Part shown: positions 1 through 26,640 of the stretch, piece after piece
Layout of the letters: every line of letters starts with the position of its first letter
Position numbering within the stretch: the stretch's first letter is position 1
Source of the DNA: Undaria pinnatifida
Taxonomy: Eukaryota > Sar > Phaeophyceae > Laminariales > Alariaceae
Assembly: GCA_012845835.1 (NCBI GenBank)
Contig: JABAKD010000018.1
Location: forward strand, 7,850,701 to 7,914,700
DNA: 64,000 nucleotides
Direction: 5' to 3'
Translations under genes and position numbers: made by a program
Notes under the pieces: generated by a model
Told to the model about the DNA's origin: nothing
Databases searched by the model: none
The model's input: the letters and a program-made list of their open reading frames with translations, nothing else

Positions 1-1000
1 CCAGCGGCGTTGATAGCTATGAGCAACCCGCCTATTGTGTGGTGGGGTTCAGGTGTATGGTGTTTCACGAAAGAATGCTGTGCTTGTGAAACGAGATCTG
101 ATCTGGTAACTAAGTACCTGGTACAATCTGATTTGTGATTTCGTGAGTATGAATACGATCGGACGTGGCAAAAATGTCCTGATGACTGACTCCCTGGCAG
201 CATCCTCGGGAATCATTGACATGTATCTTCAAAGAGGAACACATCTGCGCATTAAAACGCGCGGCCGTCCGGAGCGTCACGCAGATTCCAAAAATGTGAA
301 TATATATATATATATATATCGACCATTAAATTGGTCGAACACACAGCTGACGTATTTAAAATAATGCATTGAAAGTAACACGGTTGGTGTCCTTGATTTT
401 ACCCTATCCCGCATATCTTAACTATGCACAGAGCGCCTTGTTGTCGGGGGATCATACATACGGAGCGCGTATTCGTCTGAAACGTGGCATTCACTTTCGT
501 CTGTACTGTGTGCAACCCATGCCCAGTGCATGCCGCTGGGGGGCGTTGCATCCGTATTTATCAGGAGAGAAAGACATTTCGTGCATTTGATATTAATAGT
601 GTAGCCGAGGACCACACGAGAAATTGTTTAAACTCGTACAAGATAAATTGTTGTAGAACGGGACCACACATACGCGCCCTATGCACCTTCTTGGCCCCGC
701 TTTGTAACAGGATTCAACGGCGGAGCGTGGATTGGTGTAGCGTGTTGTGGGACTTGTGCTTCGCTTTCCTTGGAGAGCTGCCTGCTTGTATGTGCTTATA
801 CACACAAGACATCCACCCACCCACCCACCCACTCACCATTCAAACAACCCATCCTCCTGGAATGTTGATTGTATGCAAATATGGAACAATCGAGTCTGTT
901 ATGCTGGTCGCAAGCACAACACCGCCCCCCCGTCACCCCAACCACCGCTGCTGCAAGCAAGCGCTGCTAACATCCCTGTTGCTCTGGCGGGATCTGTCTT
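1..1000. other. No recognisable gene
   Basis: Holds an (AT)n run at 301-320 and a CCACC run at 811-832. Open frames overlap on both strands without family resemblance. Confidence 0.5.
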
Positions 1001-1009
1001 TATTGCTGC

Positions 1010-1250
1010 TACTGATTTTGGTGCTGAAGCTCCTGTTGGCGTTGTTGGTGTTGGTGTTGGTGTTGACATTGTTGTTAGAGGTGCCGCTGGTGTTTGTGCT
1101 TCTAGTGTGCGTCTAAGCCATGGACGAAACCATCATCTCCAAACGAGAGGACATTCTTCTTTGTTTTATCATCCGTCGGGTGGAGAAAACTAAAGCTTAA
1201 GCTCACCACACTCCCACGTACTTTGATACACGTCGTGTGTCGATCCAACT
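1010..1250 (+). repeat. Left arm of long-distance inverted repeat flanking ArgRS
   Basis: 1140-1250 reverse-complemented matches 18140-18240, including AGCTTAAGCTCACCACACT and ACACGTCGTGTGTCGAT. Weaker similarity continues to about 1010. The two arms encode similar short tails ending ...EKTKA and ...GKNEA before TAA, so this may be the 3' end of a duplicated gene or element in opposite orientations. Confidence 0.75.
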
Positions 1251-1302
1251 CAAACGAAAGAAACAAAAAGGTAGCGCAAAATCGGGGCAGGACATCGAAA
1301 CA

Positions 1303-1333
1303 ATATGCCCCCCCCCCCCCCCCCCCCCCCCCT
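1303..1333 (+). repeat. Poly-C tract
   Basis: About 29 uninterrupted C. Similar tracts occur at 1568-1590, 22985-23012 and (as G) 3350-3377. Such runs are a hallmark of this window. Confidence 0.95.
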
Positions 1334-1589
1334 CCAACGCTCCCTGGCTCTCTTGGCTAACCCTCGTCGAACGGACATACAGCACCTAACCAAGACGGTC
1401 CCGTGACGAGCGAGCGAACATGTACCACTACTGCTGCTGCTGCTGTTAACTACTACTGTCGTTAACAGCTTCTCGAACCCCTACACCACACCCTCCGAAA
1501 GCCGTGCCCCCTGCCGTCTCCCCGCATCACCGCCCCCGCCACCGACAACGCCCCTCACCCGTGCCGCCCCCCCCCCCCCCCCCCCCCCC

Positions 1590-2190
1590 CTCATCACAAG
1601 CGGTCGAGGGTGCCTGTTCCAAGCAAAACCCCAGGCTCATCCATTAGAGACCTAAACTCCTGTCTCGTGGCATAATTTTCCCATCACAATCCCTCTAGGG
1701 TGCCTATTCGGATAAGCCCTAGCCCCAGCTGAAGCACGAACAGTGCGTCTAGGCCGCGCCGTCCATCCCAAGGCCTAAATTAATGTCTCCTGATTGCTAG
1801 ACCGCCGTCCGTCAGACGTTTAGGAGCTCGCACTCTAAAACTTCTATATCAAGTCTAGGCCGCCGTCCGTCCGTCCCAGGGTTGAATTGACGTATCCTGA
1901 CATCTAGCCCGCTGTCCGTTAGACACTCAGGAGTTCCCACTGTAAACTAATAGATTTAGTCTAGAGCGTCTTCCGTCAAGGCCCAAAATATCGCCTCCCA
2001 TCATATTTTCTCATAATATTTGGTCTAGGTTCCCATTCCTAGAAACTTCAGTCCAGTCCGTTGGAAGCCCGAGACGCCCACGATCTCGCCTAGTAATTTG
2101 GCATATCGCAATCGGTCGAGGGTGTCTATTCCCAGCAGTCCCAGCCCCGTCCGCTGCAGACCCGAAACGTCTGCAATCTCGCCGCGTTTT
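1590..2190 (-). repeat. Degenerate copies of the ArgRS terminal exon
   Basis: Downstream of the ArgRS stop, the CTAGGGTGCCTAT-type terminal-exon sequence recurs at about 2097-2190 (reads TGLGLLGIDTLDRL), 2020-2096 (RTGLKFLGMGT), 1670-1740 and 1590-1665, with more diverged traces between. Copy spacing is 75-100 bp. Some retain the GLLGI reading frame; others carry indels. They are untranslated 3' sequence if the 2198 stop is used. Confidence 0.8.
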
Positions 2191-2197
2191 TTTGTCA

Positions 2198-17246
<15,049 letters not shown>

Positions 17247-17829
17247 CTTCAAAACAAGAAAAAACACACGGGAAAAAAAACAGAACCAATACGACCAGAA
17301 AAGCAAAGGTAGGAGGACAGTGGGGAAGACAATTGCGGAGAAGAGAGAGAGAAAAAAAGGCATGCATAATTATACGTGAAGATTATACTTCGAAGTATGT
17401 ACGAACTTGGTTTGCTTTGCGCGATTCTCTTTTTAGTTTGTTTTCTTTCAAGAAAAATGTTTCCATTTATTTTCCTAGTTCAGTATGGCTTGAATTTCCT
17501 CCAGAAGTGACAAAAAAAAATGATACGACGGACTACACGGCGATGTGAACGCGAGAGCAACAACAAGGTATGAAAAATATGCGGGAGAGTAAAGAGACAT
17601 GCAAAAAAAGGCCGTCTGTCTTGGCGTGCACAAGAAAAAACTTGCAATAGCCTCCACCTTACCCATATTGTTGCTTTTTTCGTTTTGTTATCGCTGTATT
17701 ACGCTGCCTAGATCGCAGGCGTTTTATACTCAGGGGCATATTGAGCAAGTTGTGGTCACAAGTGGCTCCCCTTCCCCCCCCCCCTACTGCACTTGCAATG
17801 CTTTAGAATAGCAACATAAAAAAAACACC

Positions 17830-17965
17830 ATTACCAACAACACTGCCAACAACACCGATACCAGCCCCAACAATAACAACAACAACAGCAACAACAACAA
17901 CAGCAGCGGCAGCAGCAGCAGCAGCAGCAGCACCACCACCACCAACAACAACAACAATTATCTCC
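17830..17965. repeat. CAA/CAG microsatellite
   Basis: Mixed (CAA)n, (CAG)n and (CAC)n upstream of the visible ArgRS gene. Confidence 0.9.
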
Positions 17966-18139
17966 ACCGCACCTGACCCCTAGGGGGCAAGCCGGGTCGA
18001 CACAACTCACGCATCCGTATACAACTATACAACTATAGCTTGCGCCGCCGGGGTAGTAACGGGGACCGCCGATAGGGGCAGCTAACGCTATCGCCATAGT
18101 GGGAACCGAAGGACACGCCAGCTAGCGCTAGATTGCGAA

Positions 18140-18400
18140 GGCAACAGAGTTAAATCGACACACGACGTGTATGACAATACGTGGAAGTGTGGTGAGCTTA
18201 AGCTTCATTTTTCCCCATCCGTTGGAGGATAAGAAAATAAAAAAACACCACCACCACCATCAACAATAACAACAACAATAACAACAAGTCCATCAACACG
18301 CAAACCCACACCAGCATCATACCAGCAATACCAGCAGCAGTAGCAGTAGTAGAAGCCGCGCCCGCAGTCGACATCATAGACATCGCTGACCCCCACCTCC
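18140..18400 (-). repeat. Right arm of the inverted repeat flanking ArgRS
   Basis: Counterpart of 1010-1250. The best-conserved core is 18145-18205 (CGACACACGACGTGTAT, TGGTGAGCTTAAGCTT). Confidence 0.75.
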
Positions 18401-18675
18401 TCCTCCTCCCGCCCAACCCTAGCCCCGTCCCGCCCCCCACCCCCAAGCCCGCCCTGGCCCCCAACTCCGACCCCGCCCCCGTCCCAACTCCAGATTTATC
18501 GCAGGCCCACCGCGAAACCCTAGAGGACGATGAAAAAGACATCGATGATAATGAGGATATTGATGATGCCATCCATGACGTCTGCCACCTCGGAAAAACA
18601 GCTCTTGTCGAACTCCCTAGCAGTGTCGGAACGAAGGCGGTTACACCCCTGGTGGGTGGGGGTGGGGGTGGGTAG
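18240..18675 (+). other. Open plus-strand segment, possible exon
   Basis: A plus-strand frame stays open from 18240 to the TAG at 18675 and includes an acidic stretch [19 protein letters not shown] followed by [18 protein letters not shown]. No ATG opens it. A donor-like CTG/GTGGGT follows. It could be an internal exon of an unknown gene, but the flanks are simple repeats and it overlaps the inverted-repeat arm. No family recognised. Confidence 0.25.
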
Positions 18676-19145
18676 GGGTTGGGATGGGGTGGGAATGGGG
18701 GTGGAAGTGGGGATAGCGGTGGGAGTGGGAGGAGGAAGGATGGGGGTAGGGTGGGTGATGGGGTTGGGGGTTGGGGGTGGGCGTAGGGGTACAGTGGGGG
18801 CGGGGGAGGTGGGGGTGGGGATAGGTATGGGAGTGGGGGCGGTAGGGGCGGGGGTGGGGGTGTAGTTGGGGATAGGTGTGGGAGTGGGAGGGGTAGTGGT
18901 GGGGGTGGGGGTAGGGTGGAGGACGGGATAGGGAGTGGGATTGGGAGTGGGGGTGGGGATGGGAGTGCGGGTGCGGGTGGGAGTGGGGGTGAGGGTGGGA
19001 GTTGGGGTGCGGTGGAGGTGGGGATAAAGGGTGGGGTTTGGGGTGGGGTAGGAATGGGGGTGGGGTTAGGGTGATCATGGGGATGGGGATAGGGGATGGG
19101 AGTGGGGGTGGGAGGTGGGATTAAGGGTGGCGTGGGGGTGGGATA
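18640..19145. repeat. GGGTGGGAGTGGG low-complexity tract
   Basis: 500 bp of G-rich degenerate repeat. It opens long spurious Pro/His frames on the other strand and should form G-quadruplexes in single strands. Confidence 0.9.
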
Positions 19146-19149
19146 TGTA

Positions 19150-19800
19150 CGTGGAATGCGTTCAGATTTGCTGCGGTGCTGCACGTCTCCACAGAAGCAT
19201 GAGGCTAACTTGTGCTGCTGTTGCTACGTACTATTGCACATCCCATGTGATTTGAATACGAGTGGAATGCTACTGTGCGCAGCAGCAATACGAGTAGTGC
19301 TGTTTTCAGGTTTGCTGTGCTGCTGCACCGTCTTCACAGACGCATGAAGCAAAACTACAGTAGTAGTACTGCTGCTACGTGTTGGTGCATATTCGATGTG
19401 CTACTGGAGGCCATACATATCAGTGCTAGTTTCAGGCTTGTTGCGTTGTTTCTTCGTTTTCATAGACACATGAAGCTCGACTCATACTGCTGCTGCTGTT
19501 GCTGCTGCTGCTTCTGCTACTACTGCTGCTGCTGCTATTGTGGCTGCTGCTACTGCAGCAGTACTACCGCTGCTGTTACTACTGCTGCAGATTTGGCGTA
19601 CCATCATAATGCCGGCAGTGCTGTTTTTAGGTTTGTTGCGTGCTACTAAAACGTCTCACAGACGGAAAAAGCTGCTGCTCCTGATACTATGTCATTGCTG
19701 CCGCTGCTGCCGCTCCTGCTGCTGCTGCTGCCGGTGGTGTTGCTGCTGCATGTGCTGCCGGCGTTCGTGCTGCCGCTGAAAATTGGACATACTACGGCGG
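19150..19800 (+). repeat. 125-190 bp minisatellite with CTG expansions
   Basis: The segment CAGGTTTGCTGTGCTGCTGC..ACAGACGCATGAAGC recurs at about 19163, 19300, 19425 and 19617, and in part at 21614 and 21783, with variable CTG runs between units. Confidence 0.8.
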
Positions 19801-19940
19801 TGGTTATACCTGGTAGTGTGGTGTATTCACCTTAATTAAGCTGTTTGATCTACATCCAGCACAACCAGTGTCCGTGCTCATGGTTAATAGAGGGACGCCT
19901 CTGTGGAATCTACGAGACACATACACATTGCAAATACAGT

Positions 19941-21165
19941 ACTGGGCTCTGTCAAGTGCCGGTTGAATAGTGCCGGGTGCCCGGTATAGTGCCGGTAAAA
20001 TCTCTGGACACAGGCGGAGCTCTCAATAATGCCAGACCGGCACTATTGAGAGCTTGCCCGGTATAGTGCCGGTTCGGCGCCGCTGTCACCCGCAATAGTG
20101 CCGGATACCCCGCGCGCGCGATCACACACACAACCAGGCAGAGGACGGACTCCACACAGCGAAATAGGGTATACGTGCTGCTGCAGACCCGAACAGCTCT
20201 ACGCAGGGGCGTACCATGCCATGTGCGGAAGGTGAACTGTGCGCTCAGCCAGACACAACGCCGCAAGACCCTCATGGCCACGGCTGCCAGGGAGGATGTG
20301 GCGGGCGGCTGCACGGCGTTTGCGGCAGCGTGGTTGATGGATGACAGCGAAAATCACCGCATCTGCAGCGCGTGCGTCGCCAAGGCCGGCAAGCGCAAAG
20401 CGCAAGCAGCAGACAATGCTGGGAGGGCACAATCTAAACGCCCGAAGGGCACGAATGGGGGGAGTAAGAAGTAACGGTTGTTTGATTTATTGCGGTGCGC
20501 TGCCTGTCGTGTTTGTCTTTTTTTCCTTTTCTTGCAACATCGAAGCGGGTGCGCCAGGCAGACAGGAGAGAATTTGTCCCAACGTAGTGAGGGCGGGGGT
20601 TACATCTGAGTTGTAGTCTGGTGTGTTTTATTGTTGTCTTTGGTGCGCTTTTTGGAGTTATTTTTTTCCTTCATTTTCATTCTGCAACATCGAAGTGGGC
20701 AACGAGGAGTGGGATTTAGCTTTGTACGAACGCGCTTTACAAGCAGTTTGTTCCGTCACAGCTTTGTCGGCTGCATGACGTGTTAGTGTGTCTTACTTTC
20801 GCCGTCGACTAGTCCTGTTGAGGCTGTAGCCCGAAATGCAACTACTGTATCTTATTTTACAGCAAACTCTTGTGGGCTCCACAGGTTGGAACCACACGTG
20901 TCGCAGGAAAGAAAGTCTGCCCACGCCCACGCTGGAACTTCACTCAACAGTAGTAGTATCGATCCATTTCGTTCTCTGTTGACCCCGCAAACGTGGGCGC
21001 TACACCACAAATCGAACACAACCTCCTTAGTGCCAGTACCGGCACTCATGAGGGATTGGCCAGCCCTCAATAGTGCCGTTTTGGCACTATTCGCAATAGT
21101 GCCGGGTGCCCGGTTTAGTGCCGGTGAACGCTCTGTGCACGTACCGGCATTAAACAGGGCCCAGT
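19941..21165 (+). mobile_element. 1.2-kb element with inverted ends ACTGGGC(T/C)CTGT
   Basis: Left end ACTGGGCTCTGTCAAGTGCC; the right end reverse-complements to ACTGGGCCCTGTTTAATGCC. Subterminal AATAGTGCCGGGTGCCCGG motifs occur in both halves. The interior has a broken zinc-binding frame (20216-20474) and two similar 100-bp blocks (20500-20600, 20625-20740). It looks like a deletion derivative of a DNA transposon. No clear target duplication. Confidence 0.65.
20216..20474 (+). pseudogene. Transposon-encoded Cys/His-rich protein fragment, frameshifted
   Basis: The ATG at 20216 opens a frame reading GHGCQGGCGGRLHGVCG before a stop. The +1 neighbour frame continues SENHRICSACVAKAGKRK and a basic tail KRPKGTNGGSKK ending at 20474. 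The C-x(3)-C...H-x(2)-C...C-x(2)-C pattern split over two frames suggests one zinc-binding module broken by an indel near 20340, attached to a nuclear-localisation-like tail. No catalytic domain is present. Family name not assigned. Confidence 0.45.
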
Positions 21166-21269
21166 GCTGACTGTACAGCTTTTGATGAGTGATTTGTGAT
21201 TTGCCCATGAAATGCCAACCGCAATGCAATGAGCACGCGAGCGGTAGCCAGTAGTACTGCTATATTTTC

Positions 21270-21612
21270 CAGGGCTTTTCACGGGTCGGGTCAAATCTCG
21301 CGGGTCGGGTCGGGTCGGGTCGGGTCAGCTGACCCGACCCGACCCGCGAGATTTTCGAGACGTCTTGACCCGACCCGACCCGACCCGCGAGATTTTCGAG
21401 ACGCCTTGACCCGACCTGACCCGACCCGCTAGATTTTCGAGACGCCTTGACCCGACCCGACCCGACCCGCGAGATTTTCGAGACGTCTTGACCCGACCCG
21501 ACCCGACCCGTGAGATTTTAAAACGTAATGACCCGACCCGACCCGACCCGCGAGATTTTGAAACCCCCTTGACCCGACCCGCGGGTCGGGTCATGACCCG
21601 TGAAAAGCCCTG
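21270..21612 (+). mobile_element. hAT-type MITE with GGGTC interior, 8-bp target duplication
   Basis: Ends CAGGGCTTTTCACGGGTC and its inverse GACCCGTGAAAAGCCCTG. Flanked by exact 8-bp repeats ATATTTTC (21262-21269 and 21613-21620). CAGGG ends and 8-bp duplications are the hAT signature. The interior holds six 50-57 bp units of (GACCC)n plus CGAGATTTTCGAGACG. No transposase, so non-autonomous. Confidence 0.88.
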
Positions 21613-22829
21613 ATATTTTCAGGTTTGATACTCGTATAATGGGCTGCCCTACTTCCAGTACATGCCATGTTGCAACGTTTCAAGACTCATGAAGCAGCTC
21701 GTGCTGCTGTTGGTATTCTTGTTTATGCTGCCCGCGGCTGCACACTTGGCGTACGATCCGATCCTTCGTTCATTCAAAGTGCTGTTATCAGGTGTGCTGT
21801 ACTGCTGTGGTTGTCGCTACAAGTATGATACTGCTCCTGCTGCTGCGCATTTGGTGGGCTATCAGCTATCATGCCGCTGGCGGTGCTGTTTTTAGGTGTG
21901 AAATGCGCTGCTGCTGCTGCTGGTAAAGTTTTTCTCACATTGAGCACGAGGTCACCCCGACCAGAAGCCCCAGCCCAGTGGCACGAGCAGGCTTCCTCCG
22001 ATGGAAGAGTGCGGCGTTGGGCCGCTTTCCCATGCTCCTGTTTGCCACACCCTTCTCTCTGCCTCTGTGGGAGGACCTGGGGTCTGGGGTCGTGTGCTGC
22101 GTGCTTGCGTGCTGCGTGCTTGCGTGCTGCATGTGATTACCGGAGAGTTGTTGGAGATATTATGTGGCGTTTTTTGTGCGGAACACGGGGAACGGTACAA
22201 CTCACCGGTTCTGCGCGTTGTGCACCCCATTTCATCCTACAGCATGCGCATGCGTCATCTATCTTTAGAGACCCCCTTCTTTCGTCTACGAAACGTTTGG
22301 TTGTCGTGCGCCATGACACTGCTGTGTCGTGCATTGGAATCGTGTACCGGTGTGTTGTACGCTCTCCACGTCGTAGGCTCGTAGCTTGCATTGGGCACTC
22401 GCATCAGGAAGAAGAATCTCAGACTGCAGGATGTTTGTTGGATCCGGGTTGTTGAAAAACGGCTGAAATTGTGAATCACAACCAACAGCCAACCTTCGAT
22501 AACTTGTCTACTGCGTTCGCCGGAAGGTACAATCCTCTCTCTCCGTGAAACGACGCCCCCGTCCCCCCCCCCGCCAGGAGAGTATACCAAGTATCGACGG
22601 GCGTATAGACTATATGCCCGGATGGATATATCTAGTCTACCTCAAGATCCCTCCACCCCCCGGACGTGAAATTGTGTACGTGACGTGGGGAGTGTACGCG
22701 CGGAAGGATGTCTATTAGACTATGTATGCTAGGTATGCATCTAGATTATGATCGTAGTGTGCACTCGTATCATGATGGGAAAGGTAAAACAGCCGCGGTC
22801 GACGCATAGTTCACTATCACCGTGTGCTG

Positions 22830-24055
22830 TCTTTTTCCCCCCACCCCCCCGCCCTCCAACGCCCCCTCTTTTCCAACCACCCGCACGATCGCCTAGACCT
22901 TGCACCACGCGTTTAACAAGCCCCTACATATCTTTGATCTCACAGCCGAAGTGTATTGTATTTTTTGTGACCTAAACCTCCTAAAAATCCCCCCCCCCCC
23001 CCCCCCCCCCCCTCGCTCTCCCTTGCTCAAACGCCCCACCAAATATCGAAATCCGCCAGATTAATATACACTTCACGTACAGGATATCACCTCATTATCT
23101 TTCGAGAGCCATCCATGCCGCTGCTTCCCCCCCCCCCCCCCGCCCCGAGCGCCCCCGCCCCCTTCTTCCCCATCACCCGCACCATCGCCTAGACCTAGCA
23201 CCACACGTATAACAAACCCCTCACCTAGAACCCTTCCTTTCCCCCGCCCCCGCCCCCCCCGCCCCTCCCGCCCCCCCCGCCCCCTCCCCCCCCCCCCCCC
23301 CCCCCGCCCCTCCCGCCCCCCCCGCCCCCTCCCCCCCCCCGCCCCCCCCCCGCCCCCACCCCCCACCTCCCCCCCCCTCCCCCCCAACCCATCCCAAATC
23401 CACCCCCTCGAACACTCCACCCTCTCTCTACTCACTGATTGTACGACTTACCCCAGGATATACATAATAAACTGATGCATTACTTCCAAAACCGTCGCAT
23501 TTATCCCCTCAAAATAATGTATAGCTTCCACGCACATATTGAGCGGCCCCACACGAACCCCCCCCCGCCCCAACCCCTCCCCCCCCCCCAATAATAACCT
23601 GGTGCACTTTTTTTTTTTTTTTTTTTTTCTTCCAAAACCGTCAGATTTATCCCCTTGAAAGGATTTATAGCTTACATGCACAAATTGCCCCCCCTCCCCC
23701 CCCCCCTCCAAACCCGCTCGCTTTTGATCAAAACCAGGCCCCCACGTCCTTCAAAACTCCGCCCCCCCCCTCACCGGTTATTCGACTTACAAGATTCACT
23801 TGACAAAAGGATGCATTTCCCTCCACAGCTGTCAGATTTTGTCCCCCTCAGAAACGGGTTTTATAGTTTCCGCGCACAGACTGACTAAAATCACCCTGTT
23901 GACCCTGATAGCTACAGTAAGGGGAGTCGCCGACCTATATCCTTAATGAGGATACACAACTCGTAATACGCGCGATCGGAGTATCACACAGCTTGCAAAG
24001 ATGAGTTTCGACGAAATCTTCGATCTCACAGCTGGAGTGTATTTTCATTTTTTGT
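22830..24055. repeat. Dispersed repeat D, copy 2
   Basis: The longer copy of the repeat also seen at 6770-7545, with large poly-C blocks (22985-23012, 23240-23395) and a T run at 23610-23628. Shared blocks are GGGGAGTCGCCGACCTATAT and CGGAGTATCACACAGCTTGC near the right end and ATCGCCTAGACCTAGCACCA in the middle. Confidence 0.8.
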
Positions 24056-24184
24056 AATAAGTAAGGGACAAACCAACCGGTCAATCAACCGAGAAGTTGA
24101 GGCATCGAGCTTTTGCCGACGAGGGCATCCGAGAAACGTATTCCTTGGCGCTCACCCGTGCACCACCCGTGCCTGAGAAACTTG

Positions 24185-24308
24185 AGACAGCAGCAGCAGA
24201 AGCAGCAGCAGCAGCAGAAGCAGCAGTAGTAGTAGTGGTAGTAGTAGTAGTGGTAGTAGTAGTAGTAGCAGTGGTAGCAGTGGTAGCAGTAGTAGCAGTA
24301 GTAGCAGC

Positions 24309-24364
<56 letters not shown>

Positions 24365-24380
24365 TGGTGGTGGTGCTGGG
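24185..24380 (+). repeat. AGC/AGT trinucleotide repeat
   Basis: (AGC)n passing into (AGT)n and (GGT)n. An ATG-initiated 99-codon frame (24097-24396) turns this into a poly-Ala/poly-Val stretch; I consider it a chance frame. Confidence 0.9.
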
Positions 24381-24399
24381 CGCGCGCCGATTATGAGTT

Positions 24400-26640
24400 G
24401 TCTGCGTTCAACCTACCGTTTCCTCTTGATGGTACGAATGAGAGCCCTCTTTGAGGAAAAAAATGTACTACTGCAGATCTGATGCTGCTGTAGATTATGG
24501 CCCCGAAACCCTTGTATACGTAGGGCGTAAAATCGAGGGCCAAGTAAACGACCGGCATGACCATCGCGACGAGCACACTCTCGGTGCGAGGGGTGTTTTA
24601 TTCTGGTGGAAAGGGGGGGGTGTTATGGGCAGGAGGCCTCGACTATTATTTCGAATGTAATTCAAATAAATGATCGGCGAAAGCGCAGAAGGCTACATGA
24701 ACAGAAAATAAAGACACAGCATGGCTTAGAAAATGAGTTAATAATAGTTGTTCGTCAACTAGGGGTGTTCGGGGGGGGGATCCAGGCATCATCTTAAGGC
24801 ACGACACGCCCTCCTAGAAGATGAGAGGTGGCGCAGGCCACTTGTGTGTCAGTTATCGATGTCGGTCGCGGAACGGGCGTCGATAGTTTTTGATCGTTGA
24901 AGGGGGGTAAACGCGCAGGTCCTGCGCAGGCTAGCACTACTCGAGGGGAGGGGGGAGACGGACAGGCAGAAAGACAGATTTGCCGATGGGCAGACAGATG
25001 GATACAATATTGTTTTTCGTTCAATAGACCCCAGTTGACTGCAGCTCACAGCATAATACGTAGGTGATGCTGTATCTCGCCGCATGGGGCTATCGCTGCT
25101 GCTGCTGCTGTGACACGCATTTTATTGCAGTGCAAGGCCAACTATATTGGTTGGAATGCGTTCTAGCGCTGTTGTTTCCAAATATGGTTGCTCTACGTAG
25201 CTTACGTACGTCTTGATTTCATTTCGTCAATCTTTTTGGGACCCGTTCATGCAGACCAAAAAAGCGACGAGCGCGATCTAATCAAGCATCTAGGAAAAAA
25301 AAGCTTCAGGCAATCCGAGTATCGTCATGCCTCATGGCATGCCTCGCAGCGTCCTGCGTTTGAACAGTAGTTCGAACGCATCTCCCACACCAGCAGCTAG
25401 GGTCGCGCTTCATGTGGCCGATGCTGTAACACACCACCACTTTTTTTCGTTAGATTTTTTTTTCCTGAAGCCCCAACGGAGTTGACGCCTTGAAACCGAA
25501 AACCCTTTTTGGGAGACAAACTTACTTGAAGTTAGTATGGGGAGATAGTTTGGGGCTCTAAAGCGGTTGAAGTATTTGATGTTTTTATTCCAGCAAATTA
25601 TCGGATACAATTTGGACTTTCCACCGCGGGCAGAGAACCCATCAAAACTGGGGAATAACGTTAAGGTACCTAGCAATCCCTCTCTACGAGGAATGCCGTA
25701 ACGCCTCCACAACAGTATAGAGGGAGGACGGGGATACCATGAGAATCTTCCACCGAAACGTAGGCCTGGACCTTTCCGCGTTTTCTGCTGCTTCGCTGTC
25801 ATCACACCCACCACACGGTACATACATGTTACTTTTTGTCTTCATCTCGCCGCTTAATTATTGCAGAAGAAATACCCGCCCCACCCGTTGCGCCTCAAAG
25901 ATAGCTTGGTGCTACCTCCCTCCCCCCACCCTTGCCATCAAAAGAAAACATGTACACACATAGCCTCTACGTCAAGGTAGCGACACACGCACACACACGT
26001 ACAACACTAAGGTCGGCACCTGTCATATCGCATGAACGTGCATTTTTTGGACAATCAGGCCTGCCTTTTCTCTAATCAAAAGTTGACCCGACCAGAAAAT
26101 TAGAAAATACAAGAAAATAAAAAAAAGCATGGGCACACGGGTGCGCCCTCTCCCCCTTTCTCTGATTACTACCCGACTCCATTGCAGTTCCATGACCATT
26201 GCCACGACCGTCGACGACGACAAAAGTGAAAAAAAAAACTCAACACACAGCACTGGGGCATACTGGTATAGTCTATACGAACGAAAAATAAACTGTCCGT
26301 AACAGAAAAGGATAAGCGGAAGAGAAGGGGGAGGCAAAGAAGAAAAAATCAAGACCAAAACCCAACAGAAGAACAGATTCTAGGATTCTTCAAGTATTAC
26401 ATGTAACGACCCTTTCGCTCAAAGGACTACATCTAACCCCAACAAAACTACAGCCACGTTTAGTGGACAAACAACTTGGAATTACTAAGAGTTGGACTCT
26501 TATCTTGCATTAGCAAAACTGAACTGCAAACACGTTTGGGGGTCAGATCTCTTGAAATCAGAGTCCAGAAACAAAACGGCAGACAAAAAGCTGGCGATGC
26601 TACGGCCATACAAAAAAATGAAAAAAAAAACCGTAGAGGT
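24400..26640. other. No recognised gene; one family C element
   Basis: A family C MITE is at 25491-25570 (TTGACGCCTTGAAACCG to GCTCTAAAGCGGTTGA). The rest shows no family-like coding sequence on either strand. Confidence 0.5.

Noticed and set aside
18012-18097. Minus-strand ATG with MAIALAAPIGGPRYYPGG ending at a GTGAGT donor, considered as the ArgRS first exon
   Set aside because: The donor leaves phase 0, whereas exon a needs an incoming phase of 1 (or 2 with the alternative acceptor), so it cannot join.
18425-18590. Minus-strand [17 protein letters not shown]-like sequence as an ArgRS transit peptide
   Set aside because: No convincing donor in the right phase, and the opposite strand of the same DNA is equally open. 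Composition is repeat-driven.
18641-19184. Long Pro/His-rich minus-strand frames
   Set aside because: Translation of the G-rich low-complexity tract.
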